This document shows, one piece after another, positions 6,603-13,334 of a DNA stretch of 25,124 nt; positions within the stretch are counted from its first letter, which is position 1; every line of letters begins with the position of its first letter. The notes beneath the pieces are model-generated. The model made no database searches. It saw nothing but the letters and a program-made list of their open reading frames with translations, and was not told the DNA's origin. Source of the DNA: an uncultured Collinsella sp. (lineage in GTDB: Bacteria > Actinomycetota > Coriobacteriia > Coriobacteriales > Coriobacteriaceae); NCBI GenBank assembly GCA_937926755.1, contig CALBBA010000188.1:1-25124 (forward strand). Reading direction: 5' to 3'. Both the position numbers and the translations under genes were made by a program.

Positions 6603-7037
6603 CTACTGGTTAGCTTGCCCCTCGAGCATGCCGTCGAGGGTGCGCCAGGCGAGCTCGGCGCATTTGACGCGGGCGGGCATGTGCGAGATGTCCTGGAGCT
6701 GGGCGGCTTCGTCCAGGTCTTCCAGGTCCTCCTCGGAGAGCTGCTCGCCGCGGATCATGGCAAGGAAGAGCTCTGCTAGGCGGCGAGCTTCCTCGACGGT
6801 CTCGCCGGTGATGAGGTCGGCCATGATGTCGGCGCTGGCCTGACTGATGGCGCAGCCGTGGCCGGTAAAGGAGGCCTCCTCGATCACGCCGTTCTCGACG
6901 CGCAGCTGCAAGGTGAGCTCGTCGCCGCAGCTGGGGTTGATGCCGTCGTGCTCGTGCGTGGGAGCATCCATCTCATACTTATAGTCGGGGTGCGAGTTGT
7001 GCTCCATAAATGTGGTGGAGGTGTACAGATTACCCAT
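6603..7037 (-). CDS. sufU: Fe-S assembly sulfur-transfer protein SufU
   Basis: The 144-residue product has the SufU/IscU fold landmarks: C37 in NPSCGDELTL with its Asp, C62 in GHGCAISQASADIM, and C126 in RVKCAELAW. It also has the roughly 18-residue insertion before the last Cys that distinguishes SufU from IscU. In Gram-positive bacteria SufU binds zinc through these residues and accepts persulfide sulfur from SufS, passing it to the SufBCD scaffold. The start chosen is the ATG at 7037, not the upstream frame to 7130: MGNLYTS... is the family-like N-terminus and it overlaps the sufS stop by 8 bases, implying translational coupling. It is the last gene of the operon, followed by a strong terminator. 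Confidence 0.93.
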   Translation of the reverse strand: MGNLYTSTTFMEHNSHPDYKYEMDAPTHEHDGINPSCGDELTLQLRVENGVIEEASFTGHGCAISQASADIMADLITGETVEEARRLAELFLAMIRGEQLSEEDLEDLDEAAQLQDISHMPARVKCAELAWRTLDGMLEGQANQ

Positions 7038-8355
7038 TGAATGTGCTCCAAACGTGATGCAGGCCGGCGATGAACTTGTCGATGTCGGCCTTGTCGTTGT
7101 AGAAGGCCACGCTGGCGCGGCAGCAGGCAAGGTTCTCGACGCCCAGCCAGGTGAGCAGCGGCTGCGCGCAGTGGTGGCCGGCGCGTATGCAGACGCCGTC
7201 CATGTCCATGATGCTCGCGACGTCGTGCGGGTGGATGCCCTTGACGTTAAAGCTCACAACGCCGTGGTGGTTGTCCCAATAGATGGAGCCGATGATCTGG
7301 ACAAAGTCGAGCTGCATGAGCTCGCCCATCAGATAGTGGACGAGTGCCTGCTCGCGGGCCTGGATGTTCTCGTAACCCACGGTGTTGACCAGGTAGTCGA
7401 GTGCCGCACCCGTGGCGAAGATGCCGGCGGCGTCCTGCGTGCCGGCCTCGAATTTCTCGGGAACGGGCGCCCAGACGGCGTCCTGCTCGGTGACCGAATC
7501 GATCATCTCACCGCCGGTAAGCATGGGCGGCATGGCGTTGAGCAGGTCCATCTTGCCCCACAGCACGCCGATGCCCATGGGGCCCATGGCCTTGTGCGCG
7601 CTAAAGGCAAAGAAGTCGGCGCCCAGGTCGGCCACATCGACCGGCATGTGCGGCAGCGACTGCGCGCCGTCGACGACCAGATAGCCGCCGTACTTGTGCA
7701 CGAGCTTGCCGAGGTTCTTGACCGGGTTCTCGACTCCTAGCACGTTGGAGACCTGACCCACGGCCAGGATCTTGGTCTTGGGTCCCACCTTGGCCAGAAC
7801 CTCCTCGGTGGTGAGCTGGCCGGTCTTGGTGGGATAGAGGTAGACGAGCTTGGCGCCGGTCTCGCGGCAGACCTGCTGCCACGGAATCAGGTTGGAGTGG
7901 TGCTCCATGATGGTGATGACGACCTCGTCACCGGGCTCGAGCACCGTGGGTGCAAAGCTCTTGGCGACCAGGTTGAGCGACTCGCTCGTGTTGCGGGTGA
8001 AGACGACCTCGTTGGCCTGTGAGGCACCGATGAGGTCGGCGATCTGCTGGCGGACTTTCGCGATGGCGTCGGTGGCCTCGACGGACAGCGAGTACAGGCC
8101 ACGCAGGGGGTTGGCGTTCATGCGCTGATAGAAGTCGCGCTCGGCGTCGAGCACGCAGGCAGGGCGCTGCGCGGTGGCGGCACTATCGAGGAAGGCGATC
8201 TCGGGGTGTTGCTGGAACAGCGGGAACTGTGCCTTGTAGGGATTGGTCTCGATGTCGACGGTAGGCCAGCCGCGCGAGGCCTCGTCGCTGGCGTCGAGCT
8301 CCATAGGCTCCGGTGCGGTACAGGTATCGCATTTAACGTGCTCGGTGTCGATCAT
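7030..8355 (-). CDS. sufS: Cysteine desulfurase SufS
   Basis: A 441-residue PLP enzyme of the class V aminotransferase fold that takes sulfur from L-cysteine as a persulfide. PLP is held by K255 in FSAHKAMGP. The catalytic Cys is C396 in RAGHHCAQPL, the group II (SufS) form. H152/H153 in EHHSNLIPWQ stack on the cofactor, and D229 lies in VVDGAQS. The start ATG overlaps the sufD stop as ATGA, and AGAGGAG lies 5 bases upstream, so the long N-terminus is genuine. The extra roughly 40 residues before the usual SufS start contain a C9-x-x-C12 motif of unknown role. It works with SufU, encoded next. Confidence 0.96.
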   Translation of the reverse strand: MIDTEHVKCDTCTAPEPMELDASDEASRGWPTVDIETNPYKAQFPLFQQHPEIAFLDSAATAQRPACVLDAERDFYQRMNANPLRGLYSLSVEATDAIAKVRQQIADLIGASQANEVVFTRNTSESLNLVAKSFAPTVLEPGDEVVITIMEHHSNLIPWQQVCRETGAKLVYLYPTKTGQLTTEEVLAKVGPKTKILAVGQVSNVLGVENPVKNLGKLVHKYGGYLVVDGAQSLPHMPVDVADLGADFFAFSAHKAMGPMGIGVLWGKMDLLNAMPPMLTGGEMIDSVTEQDAVWAPVPEKFEAGTQDAAGIFATGAALDYLVNTVGYENIQAREQALVHYLMGELMQLDFVQIIGSIYWDNHHGVVSFNVKGIHPHDVASIMDMDGVCIRAGHHCAQPLLTWLGVENLACCRASVAFYNDKADIDKFIAGLHHVWSTFNG

Positions 8356-9623
8356 GCGAGCTCCTCTTCAAAGTTGTCGATCAGGTTGTTGCCCAGGCGG
8401 ACGACGGCGGCGCGGGTGCGCTCGTCGGTGGCGGAAAGCGCGGCGTCCTCCAGCTTGGCACGGACGAACAGGTCCTCGGCGGCGTTTTGGTCAAGGCCGC
8501 GGCAGGCGAGGTAGAACAGCTGCTCGTCGCGGACGTGGCCGATGGTGGCTCCGTGGTTGCCGGCGACGTCGTCCTCGTCGCACAGGATGACGGGGACGGT
8601 CTTGTTGTCGACCCCCTTGTTGGCCAAAAGCACCGTCTCGCGCTCGGTGCCGGTTGCACCCTTGCAGCCGTGCACGAGGTCGATGGTGCCGCGGTAGACC
8701 TTCTTGGACGTGCCGGTCAGCACGCCGTTGGCGTCGATCTCGCACTCGGTCTTGCGACCGCGGTGGCGCAGCTCGTAGTTAAAGTCGCGCACCTGCTCTC
8801 GGGCGCCCAGGTAGTCAGTATCGATGGTGACCTTGGCGGTATCGCCCAACAGGTCGCCGGCGAGGCCGGTGGCGCTGGCACCGGCACCCAGGACGGTGTG
8901 CTGCACGTTGACGCGCGCGCCCTCGTCCAGGAACAGGCCGGTGTCGTCGAGCGCGATCCAGCTATCGTCGAGCGTCTGCGTGCAGGTCACGTTGACGGTG
9001 GCGTACTCGTGGGCGCACACGCGTAGCACGGAGCCCACGACACCCTCGCCGGTAACGGGGGAGTCTAGGGCAATGTTCAGGTCGAACGTTGCCTGCGGAC
9101 GGGCGATGACGTCGATAGCGGCAATCGCAGCCGCTGCGTCGACGCCGCTCACGCGCACGGTGACCGTTGCGTGCTTATATGCGGGTACATCGATAACGAT
9201 GCGCTTGGAGGCATGCTCGGCCAGGTAGGCGTAGGCAGCCTCGCCCATGCCAGTCTCGAAGGCCTCGGCAGGGGAGAGCTCCTCCTCGAGCTTGATGGCG
9301 CCGGCCTGGTAGACGGAGGTCGCAGGCACGTCGAGCTCGGTCTCGGGCGTGATACGGGCGCGGTCGGCGGCATCGCCGGGGGCGGAGGCGCGGCGCTCGG
9401 GGAAACGCTCGGCCATAGCGTCCATGGCGGCTTCAAACGCGTCTGCCACGCCGGTAAACTGCTCGTCCAAGCCCTCGACCTCAACGGCCTCGGTGGGAGC
9501 GTCGTCAACCTCGTCAGAGAGCTCGAGCTTGGTCTGGTTCATCTTGAGCCAACCCCAAGTGGCAGCCGGCATCGCATTAACCTGCTCAAGGATGGTAGCA
9601 GCGGTGTTGGTGGTCTGTTTCAT
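8352..9623 (-). CDS. sufD: SUF scaffold subunit SufD
   Basis: The 423-residue protein has the beta-helical core and C-terminal helices of SufD. The conserved block N-H-G-A-T-I-G holds H357, which corresponds to E. coli SufD H360, a ligand or shuttle residue at the SufB-SufD interface where the cluster forms. LFYLACRGL follows, as in the family. The N-terminal roughly 120 residues are Ala/Glu-rich and poorly conserved, as is usual for SufD. The start overlaps the sufB stop by one base (TAATG), with AAGGAG about 10 bases upstream. It forms the SufBC2D complex with its neighbours. Confidence 0.94.
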   Translation of the reverse strand: MKQTTNTAATILEQVNAMPAATWGWLKMNQTKLELSDEVDDAPTEAVEVEGLDEQFTGVADAFEAAMDAMAERFPERRASAPGDAADRARITPETELDVPATSVYQAGAIKLEEELSPAEAFETGMGEAAYAYLAEHASKRIVIDVPAYKHATVTVRVSGVDAAAAIAAIDVIARPQATFDLNIALDSPVTGEGVVGSVLRVCAHEYATVNVTCTQTLDDSWIALDDTGLFLDEGARVNVQHTVLGAGASATGLAGDLLGDTAKVTIDTDYLGAREQVRDFNYELRHRGRKTECEIDANGVLTGTSKKVYRGTIDLVHGCKGATGTERETVLLANKGVDNKTVPVILCDEDDVAGNHGATIGHVRDEQLFYLACRGLDQNAAEDLFVRAKLEDAALSATDERTRAAVVRLGNNLIDNFEEELA

Positions 9624-11035
9624 TATCCGATCGCTCCTTCCATCTCGAGCTTGATCAGGTTGTTCATCTCGACGGCGTACTCCAGTGGCAGCTCCTTGGA
9701 GACCGGGTTGGCAAAGCCGTTGACGATCATGGTACGGGCCTCTTCCTCCGAGATACCGCGGCTCATCAGGTAGAACACCTTGTCGTCGCCGATGCGGCCG
9801 ATGGTGGCCTCGTGGCCGATGTCGACGTTCTTGGCGCGGATGTCCATGGCGGGGATGGTGTCGGAGCGGCTCTGGTCGTCGAGCATGAGCGACTGGCAGC
9901 TCACGGTTGCCTTGGAGCCCTCGGCCTTAGGCGTGGCCACGATGGAGCTGCGGAACGTCTGGATGCCGCCGCTCTTGGAGATGCCCTTGGTCTCGACGGT
10001 TGCCGAGGTATCGGGCGCGTTGAGCACGACCTTGCAGCCGGTGTCGAGGTTCTGACCGGCGCCGGCAAAGGTGATGCCGGTAAAGCTCGAGCGGGCGCGG
10101 CGGCCGTTGAGCACGCTCATGGGGTAGAGGTAGCCCACGTGGCTGCCGAAGGAGCCGCTGATCCACTCGATGTCGCCGTCCTCGTCCACGCGCGCGCGCT
10201 TGGTGTTGAGGTTGTACATGTTCTTGGACCAGTTCTCGATGGTCGAGTAGCGCAGGTGTGCGCGTTTGCCCACAAAGAGCTCCACAGCGCCGGCGTGGAG
10301 GTTGGCAACGTTGTACTTGGGCGCGGAGCAACCCTCGATAAAGTGCAGGTCGGCATCGTCCTCGACGATGATGAGCGTGTGCTCAAACTGGCCGGCACCC
10401 TTGGCGTTGAGGCGGAAGTAGCTCTGCAGCGGGAAATCGAGCTTGGTGCCCTTGGGCACGTAGACAAACGAGCCGCCGGACCATACGGCGCCGTGCAGGG
10501 CCGCAAACTTGTGGTCGGTGGGCGGGATGAGTGTCATAAACTTCTCGTGGATGAGCGGTTCCCACTGCGGATCGTGCAGGGCTTCCTCAATACCGGAGTA
10601 GACGATGCCCATCTTGGACGCGGTGTCCTGCATGTTGTGGTAGACCAGCTCGGAGTCGTACTGCGCGCCGACGCCCGCCAGGTAGCTGCGTTCGGCCTCG
10701 GGGATGCCCAGGCGCTCAAAGGTGTTCTTGATGTCGTCGGGCACCGACTCCCAGTCGTGCTTTTGGTCGGTGTTGGGCTTGACGTAGGTGACGATGTTGT
10801 CCATGTCCAGGCCCTCGATGGAGGGGCCCCACGTCGGATCCGGGAAGCGGTTGAAGATCTCGAGGGACTTGAGGCGCAGATCGAGCATCCACTGCGGCTC
10901 GTCCTTCTTGGCGCTGATCTCGCGCACGATGTCGGGCGTGATGCCGGCGTCGAGGCGCTCGAATCCCTCCTCGCCATAAGTGAAGTCGTAGAGGCTGCGG
11001 TCGATGTCCGCGACCTCGGTGCGGTTCTTGGTCAT
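9623..11035 (-). CDS. sufB: SUF scaffold subunit SufB
   Basis: The 470-residue product is a full-length SufB. Conserved segments include VWSGGSFVYVPKG, IEGCSAPKYN, SGSFGSHVGYLYP and the C-terminal SRGISEEEARTMIVNGF. C380 in SCQSLML aligns with E. coli SufB C405, the persulfide-accepting residue, and E358-type positions are in the preceding beta-helix. With SufC and SufD it forms the ATP-driven scaffold that assembles the cluster. The start ATG at 11035 follows a G-rich ribosome binding site 12 bases after the sufC stop. This is the most strongly conserved protein in the window. Confidence 0.97.
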   Translation of the reverse strand: MTKNRTEVADIDRSLYDFTYGEEGFERLDAGITPDIVREISAKKDEPQWMLDLRLKSLEIFNRFPDPTWGPSIEGLDMDNIVTYVKPNTDQKHDWESVPDDIKNTFERLGIPEAERSYLAGVGAQYDSELVYHNMQDTASKMGIVYSGIEEALHDPQWEPLIHEKFMTLIPPTDHKFAALHGAVWSGGSFVYVPKGTKLDFPLQSYFRLNAKGAGQFEHTLIIVEDDADLHFIEGCSAPKYNVANLHAGAVELFVGKRAHLRYSTIENWSKNMYNLNTKRARVDEDGDIEWISGSFGSHVGYLYPMSVLNGRRARSSFTGITFAGAGQNLDTGCKVVLNAPDTSATVETKGISKSGGIQTFRSSIVATPKAEGSKATVSCQSLMLDDQSRSDTIPAMDIRAKNVDIGHEATIGRIGDDKVFYLMSRGISEEEARTMIVNGFANPVSKELPLEYAVEMNNLIKLEMEGAIG

Positions 11036-11047
11036 TGCGTCGCCCCT

Positions 11048-11848
11048 TTACGCCTGCTGCTCGGCAGCGGCGGCCTCGGCCTGGGCGCGCTGCTCGGCGG
11101 CCTCGCGCTCGAAGGTCTCAAAGCCGTTCTTGTCGATCCAGGGGATGAGCGAGGCGTCGTCCTCGCGCACGATGTGGCCCTTGACCATAACGTGGACGCG
11201 GTCGACATCCAGGTGCTCCAGGATACGCGTGTTGTGTGTGATGATGAGCATGGAGCCGTCGCAGCTCTTGCGGTAGGCGTCCATGCCGTGGCTGACGGTG
11301 GACAGGGCGTCGACGTCCAGGCCGGAGTCGGTCTCGTCCAAGATGGCGAGCTTGGGCTGCAGCAGCAGAAGCTGGAGCATCTCGACCTTCTTCTTCTCGC
11401 CGCCCGAGAAGCCCACGCCCAGCTCGCGGTTGAGGTAGGCGGTATCCATGTTGAGCTCGGCCGCGAGCTCCTTGACGCGACGGCGGAACTCCTTGCCCTT
11501 CATCTCCAGGCCGGGACGGCCGGCGATGCTGGCACGCAAAAAGCTCGACAGCGGCACGCCCGGGATCTCGACCGGAGCCTGGAAGCTCAGGAACAGGCCG
11601 GCGCGCGAACGCTTGTCGGTGGTGAGCTTGGTGATGTCCTGGCCGTCAAAGACAATGCGGCCGTCCTGCACGGTGTAGACGGGGTCGCCCATGACCAGGT
11701 GGCCGAGGGTGGACTTGCCGGCGCCATTGGGTCCCATCAGCACGTGGGTCTCGCCGGCGGCGACGTTGAGGTTGACGTTGTGGAGGATGGTCTTCTCGTC
11801 CACGGAGGCGGTCAGACCTTCGATGGAAAGCAGCGGATTTACGCTCAT
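11048..11848 (-). CDS. sufC: SUF ATPase SufC
   Basis: A 266-residue ABC-type ATPase without membrane domain. Walker A GPNGAGKST is at 39-47, the Q-loop Q90 in LSFQAP, the signature FSGGE at 147-151 followed by KKKVEM, Walker B LAILDE at 167-172 and the H-loop H205 in IITHN. The D-loop reads TDSGLDVDAL as in SufC. ATP binding dimerises SufC and reshapes SufBD during cluster assembly. An ATG at 11878 is in frame but has no ribosome binding site; GAGAGGGA sits 5 bases before the ATG at 11848, which also gives the usual SufC N-terminus. It is the first gene of sufCBDSU. The last 20 residues are an unusual Ala/Glu/Gln tail. Confidence 0.95.
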   Translation of the reverse strand: MSVNPLLSIEGLTASVDEKTILHNVNLNVAAGETHVLMGPNGAGKSTLGHLVMGDPVYTVQDGRIVFDGQDITKLTTDKRSRAGLFLSFQAPVEIPGVPLSSFLRASIAGRPGLEMKGKEFRRRVKELAAELNMDTAYLNRELGVGFSGGEKKKVEMLQLLLLQPKLAILDETDSGLDVDALSTVSHGMDAYRKSCDGSMLIITHNTRILEHLDVDRVHVMVKGHIVREDDASLIPWIDKNGFETFEREAAEQRAQAEAAAAEQQA

Positions 11849-11912
11849 GCTGTCCCTCTCTGTATATGGTGTACTCATAGGTGTACTAAACCCTAGGAAT
11901 CTTCTCGGAATA

Positions 11913-11940
11913 AAGTTACTATGGGTTCGGCGTTAGTCAA
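11913..11940 (-). promoter_or_regulatory. Candidate suf operon promoter
   Basis: On the minus strand TTGACT (complement of 11935-11940) and TAACTT (complement of 11913-11918) are 16 bases apart, giving a start about 55 bases before sufC. The -10 is imperfect. The nearer dyad site lies about 40 bases upstream of the -35, which would suit activation or looping better than simple blocking. Confidence 0.4.
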
Positions 11941-11978
11941 GGGAAAACCCGACTAATCCACTCGACTTTTCAAATTCT

Positions 11979-12007
11979 GGGACAAAATAACCTGTTGTGT
12001 TTGTCCC
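11979..12007. promoter_or_regulatory. Dyad operator site 1 (GGGACAAA-N13-TTTGTCCC)
   Basis: An exact 8-bp inverted repeat with a 13-base centre, 29 bp in all. It matches site 2 at 22 of 29 positions, including AACCTG in the centre. Its position between divergent suf and rrf2 genes makes it a likely binding site of the Rrf2-family regulator. Confidence 0.65.
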
Positions 12008-12022
12008 ACTTACTTAAGATTT

Positions 12023-12051
12023 GGGACAAACAAACCTGGTTATGTTGTCCC
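12023..12051. promoter_or_regulatory. Dyad operator site 2 (GGGACAA-N15-TTGTCCC)
   Basis: Second copy of the 29-bp dyad, 44 bases from site 1 start to start (close to four helical turns) and ending 21 bases before the rrf2 ATG. It also has an inner AACC-T-GGTT palindrome. The position fits autoregulation of rrf2. Confidence 0.65.
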
Positions 12052-12072
12052 AGATGCGATGGGAGGGTAGGT

Positions 12073-12504
12073 ATGCTCATTTCTTCTAAGGGCCGCTATG
12101 CCCTCCGGCTGATGATCTATATCGCGGCGCTCGGTGACGCCGAGGGCAAGATTGCTCTGCGCGAGGTTGCCGACCGCGAGCATATCTCGCAAAAGTATTT
12201 GGAGCAGCTGGTGCGTCCGCTTATGAAGGCTGGCTTGCTTAAGAGCGTGCGCGGTAAGGGCGGCGGCTACATGATGGCCAAGGACCCGGCCGAGGTGCGT
12301 GCTGGCGACATCCTGCGCGCTGTCGAGGGCAGCACAGCGCCCGTGGCGTGCGACGGCATCGACAACAGCTGCACCCGCAGCGATCTTTGCTCGACCGTCA
12401 AGTTTTGGCGTGGTCTGGATGACGTGATCGAAAAGTACGTCGACGGCGTGACGTTGGCCGACCTGGCCGCCGTCCCCGAGATCAACTTTGACATTAAGCT
12501 GTAG
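12073..12504 (+). CDS. Rrf2-family Fe-S-type transcriptional regulator of suf
   Basis: A 143-residue Rrf2/IscR-type regulator. The N-terminal winged helix-turn-helix reads MLISSKGRYALRLMIYIA, then ISQKYLEQLVRPLMKAGLL and the wing SVRGKGGGYMM. Three cysteines, C93-x6-C100-x5-C106, form the cluster-binding loop seen in IscR, NsrR and RirA; these proteins sense Fe-S supply, iron or nitric oxide by gaining or losing a cluster. GGGAGGG lies 5 bases before the ATG at 12073; a longer frame from 11995 runs through both operators and was rejected. Divergent from sufCBDSU with two dyads between, it is very probably the suf regulator. The toxin-antitoxin genes start 8 bases after its stop. Confidence 0.92.
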   Translation: MLISSKGRYALRLMIYIAALGDAEGKIALREVADREHISQKYLEQLVRPLMKAGLLKSVRGKGGGYMMAKDPAEVRAGDILRAVEGSTAPVACDGIDNSCTRSDLCSTVKFWRGLDDVIEKYVDGVTLADLAAVPEINFDIKL

Positions 12505-12512
12505 GGCTGCAA

Positions 12513-12800
12513 ATGGCATCTCTCGACAAGGTGTATAAGCAAATCGAAGTTTTTGCTCGGGAATGTGACGCCGAGACGGTCGTGTTGTTTGGTTCTCGTG
12601 CTCGAGGCGACAACTTGCCCAAGAGCGATATTGACATCGCCGTAGCAGGTTGCCGGGATTTCGGCCGTTTCTCATATTTGATCGAGGAACATCTTGATAC
12701 TCTTTTAGATGTAGATGTCGTCAATCTCGATGAGCCCTTATCGCAGCAATTGCTCGATGAAATTGCCAGGGATGGTGTGATTCTGTATGAAAAAATATGA
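12513..12800 (+). CDS. mntA: MNT-domain nucleotidyltransferase antitoxin (MntA-like)
   Basis: A 95-residue minimal nucleotidyltransferase. It has the exact GS-x10-DxD pattern: G27-S28, then ten residues, then D39-I-D41 in GSRARGD...SDIDIAV, with D68 in DVDVV as the third metal ligand. In type VII toxin-antitoxin systems MntA AMPylates a Tyr on the HEPN toxin and so neutralises it. The downstream gene overlaps it by 14 bases and encodes the expected partner. The start at 12513 is 8 bases past the rrf2 stop with only a weak AGGG, so translation probably depends on read-through from rrf2. Related proteins (HI0073) were once described only as nucleotidyltransferases of unknown substrate. Confidence 0.88.
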   Translation: MASLDKVYKQIEVFARECDAETVVLFGSRARGDNLPKSDIDIAVAGCRDFGRFSYLIEEHLDTLLDVDVVNLDEPLSQQLLDEIARDGVILYEKI

Positions 12801-13206
12801 GAACTTTGCCAGCGCCTTGGCGAATCTTGAGGATGCGCCCAATCAGGATCTCAACAATGATTTTGTTCAGAGTGGATTGATTAATAAGTTCAATCTTCAA
12901 TTTGAACTGAGCTGGAAGCTCCTTAAGCGTCTGCTCGAGTATGAGGGCGCCACGCTTGCCGCGTCGGGGTCTCCTCGTGCCATCTTGAAGGAGTCCTACC
13001 GATTCTACGACTTTATTGATGAGGCAGCCTGGCTGGATATGCTCAGAGACCGCAATACGAACGTCCATATCTACGACAACAAGCTCGCTCAAGATTTGAT
13101 TCAGCGCATCTTGAACGTCTATATTCCCGCTTTCTGTCAGTTGAGAGACGGGCTGACGAAACGTTACGGCGAGCTTCTGTTGGCGCCCGACGACCAGTTT
13201 GTCTAA
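12787..13206 (+). CDS. hepT: HEPN-type toxin (HepT/HI0074-like)
   Basis: The 139-residue all-helical protein belongs to the nucleotidyltransferase substrate-binding/HEPN group. The key segment is R89-N-T-N-V-H94-I-Y96, matching the R-x4-H-x-Y motif of HepT toxins: R and H form the RNase site and the Tyr is the residue AMPylated by MntA. FELSWKLLKRLLEYEG (residues 39-54) is characteristic of the HI0074 branch. The ATG lies inside the end of mntA (14-base overlap), which fixes the pairing and couples production of toxin and antitoxin. All motif residues are intact, so it looks active. Confidence 0.87.
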   Translation: MKKYENFASALANLEDAPNQDLNNDFVQSGLINKFNLQFELSWKLLKRLLEYEGATLAASGSPRAILKESYRFYDFIDEAAWLDMLRDRNTNVHIYDNKLAQDLIQRILNVYIPAFCQLRDGLTKRYGELLLAPDDQFV

Positions 13207-13248
13207 TTCCTTAAGATTTCGCGGAGGGTTGTTGCCGTTTACCGAGGG

Positions 13249-13264
13249 GTTGTTGTGCAACAAC
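13249..13264. repeat. Short palindrome GTTGTTG-TG-CAACAAC upstream of the surface-protein gene
   Basis: A 7-bp inverted repeat with a 2-base centre, 70 bases before the ATG at 13335. Its core GTTGTGCAAC recurs exactly at 15217-15226. Without a T-tract it is not a terminator for hepT; it may be an operator. Confidence 0.35.
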
Positions 13265-13334
13265 GGGTGAGCTGCAATACTTAATTCTATCTTTGCAAAC
13301 TGCACTTTAACTACACCAATGCAGGGAGGATCTT

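Noticed and set aside
9812..11896. 694-residue open frame on the plus strand across sufB and sufC
   Set aside because: It lies opposite two certain genes, has biased Val/Leu/Gly/Asp composition and no ribosome binding site; it arises from the high-GC codon pattern of the minus strand.
11995..12072. N-terminal extension of the Rrf2 protein (Cys-rich)
   Set aside because: It would be encoded across both operator dyads and lacks a ribosome binding site; the family N-terminus starts at 12073.
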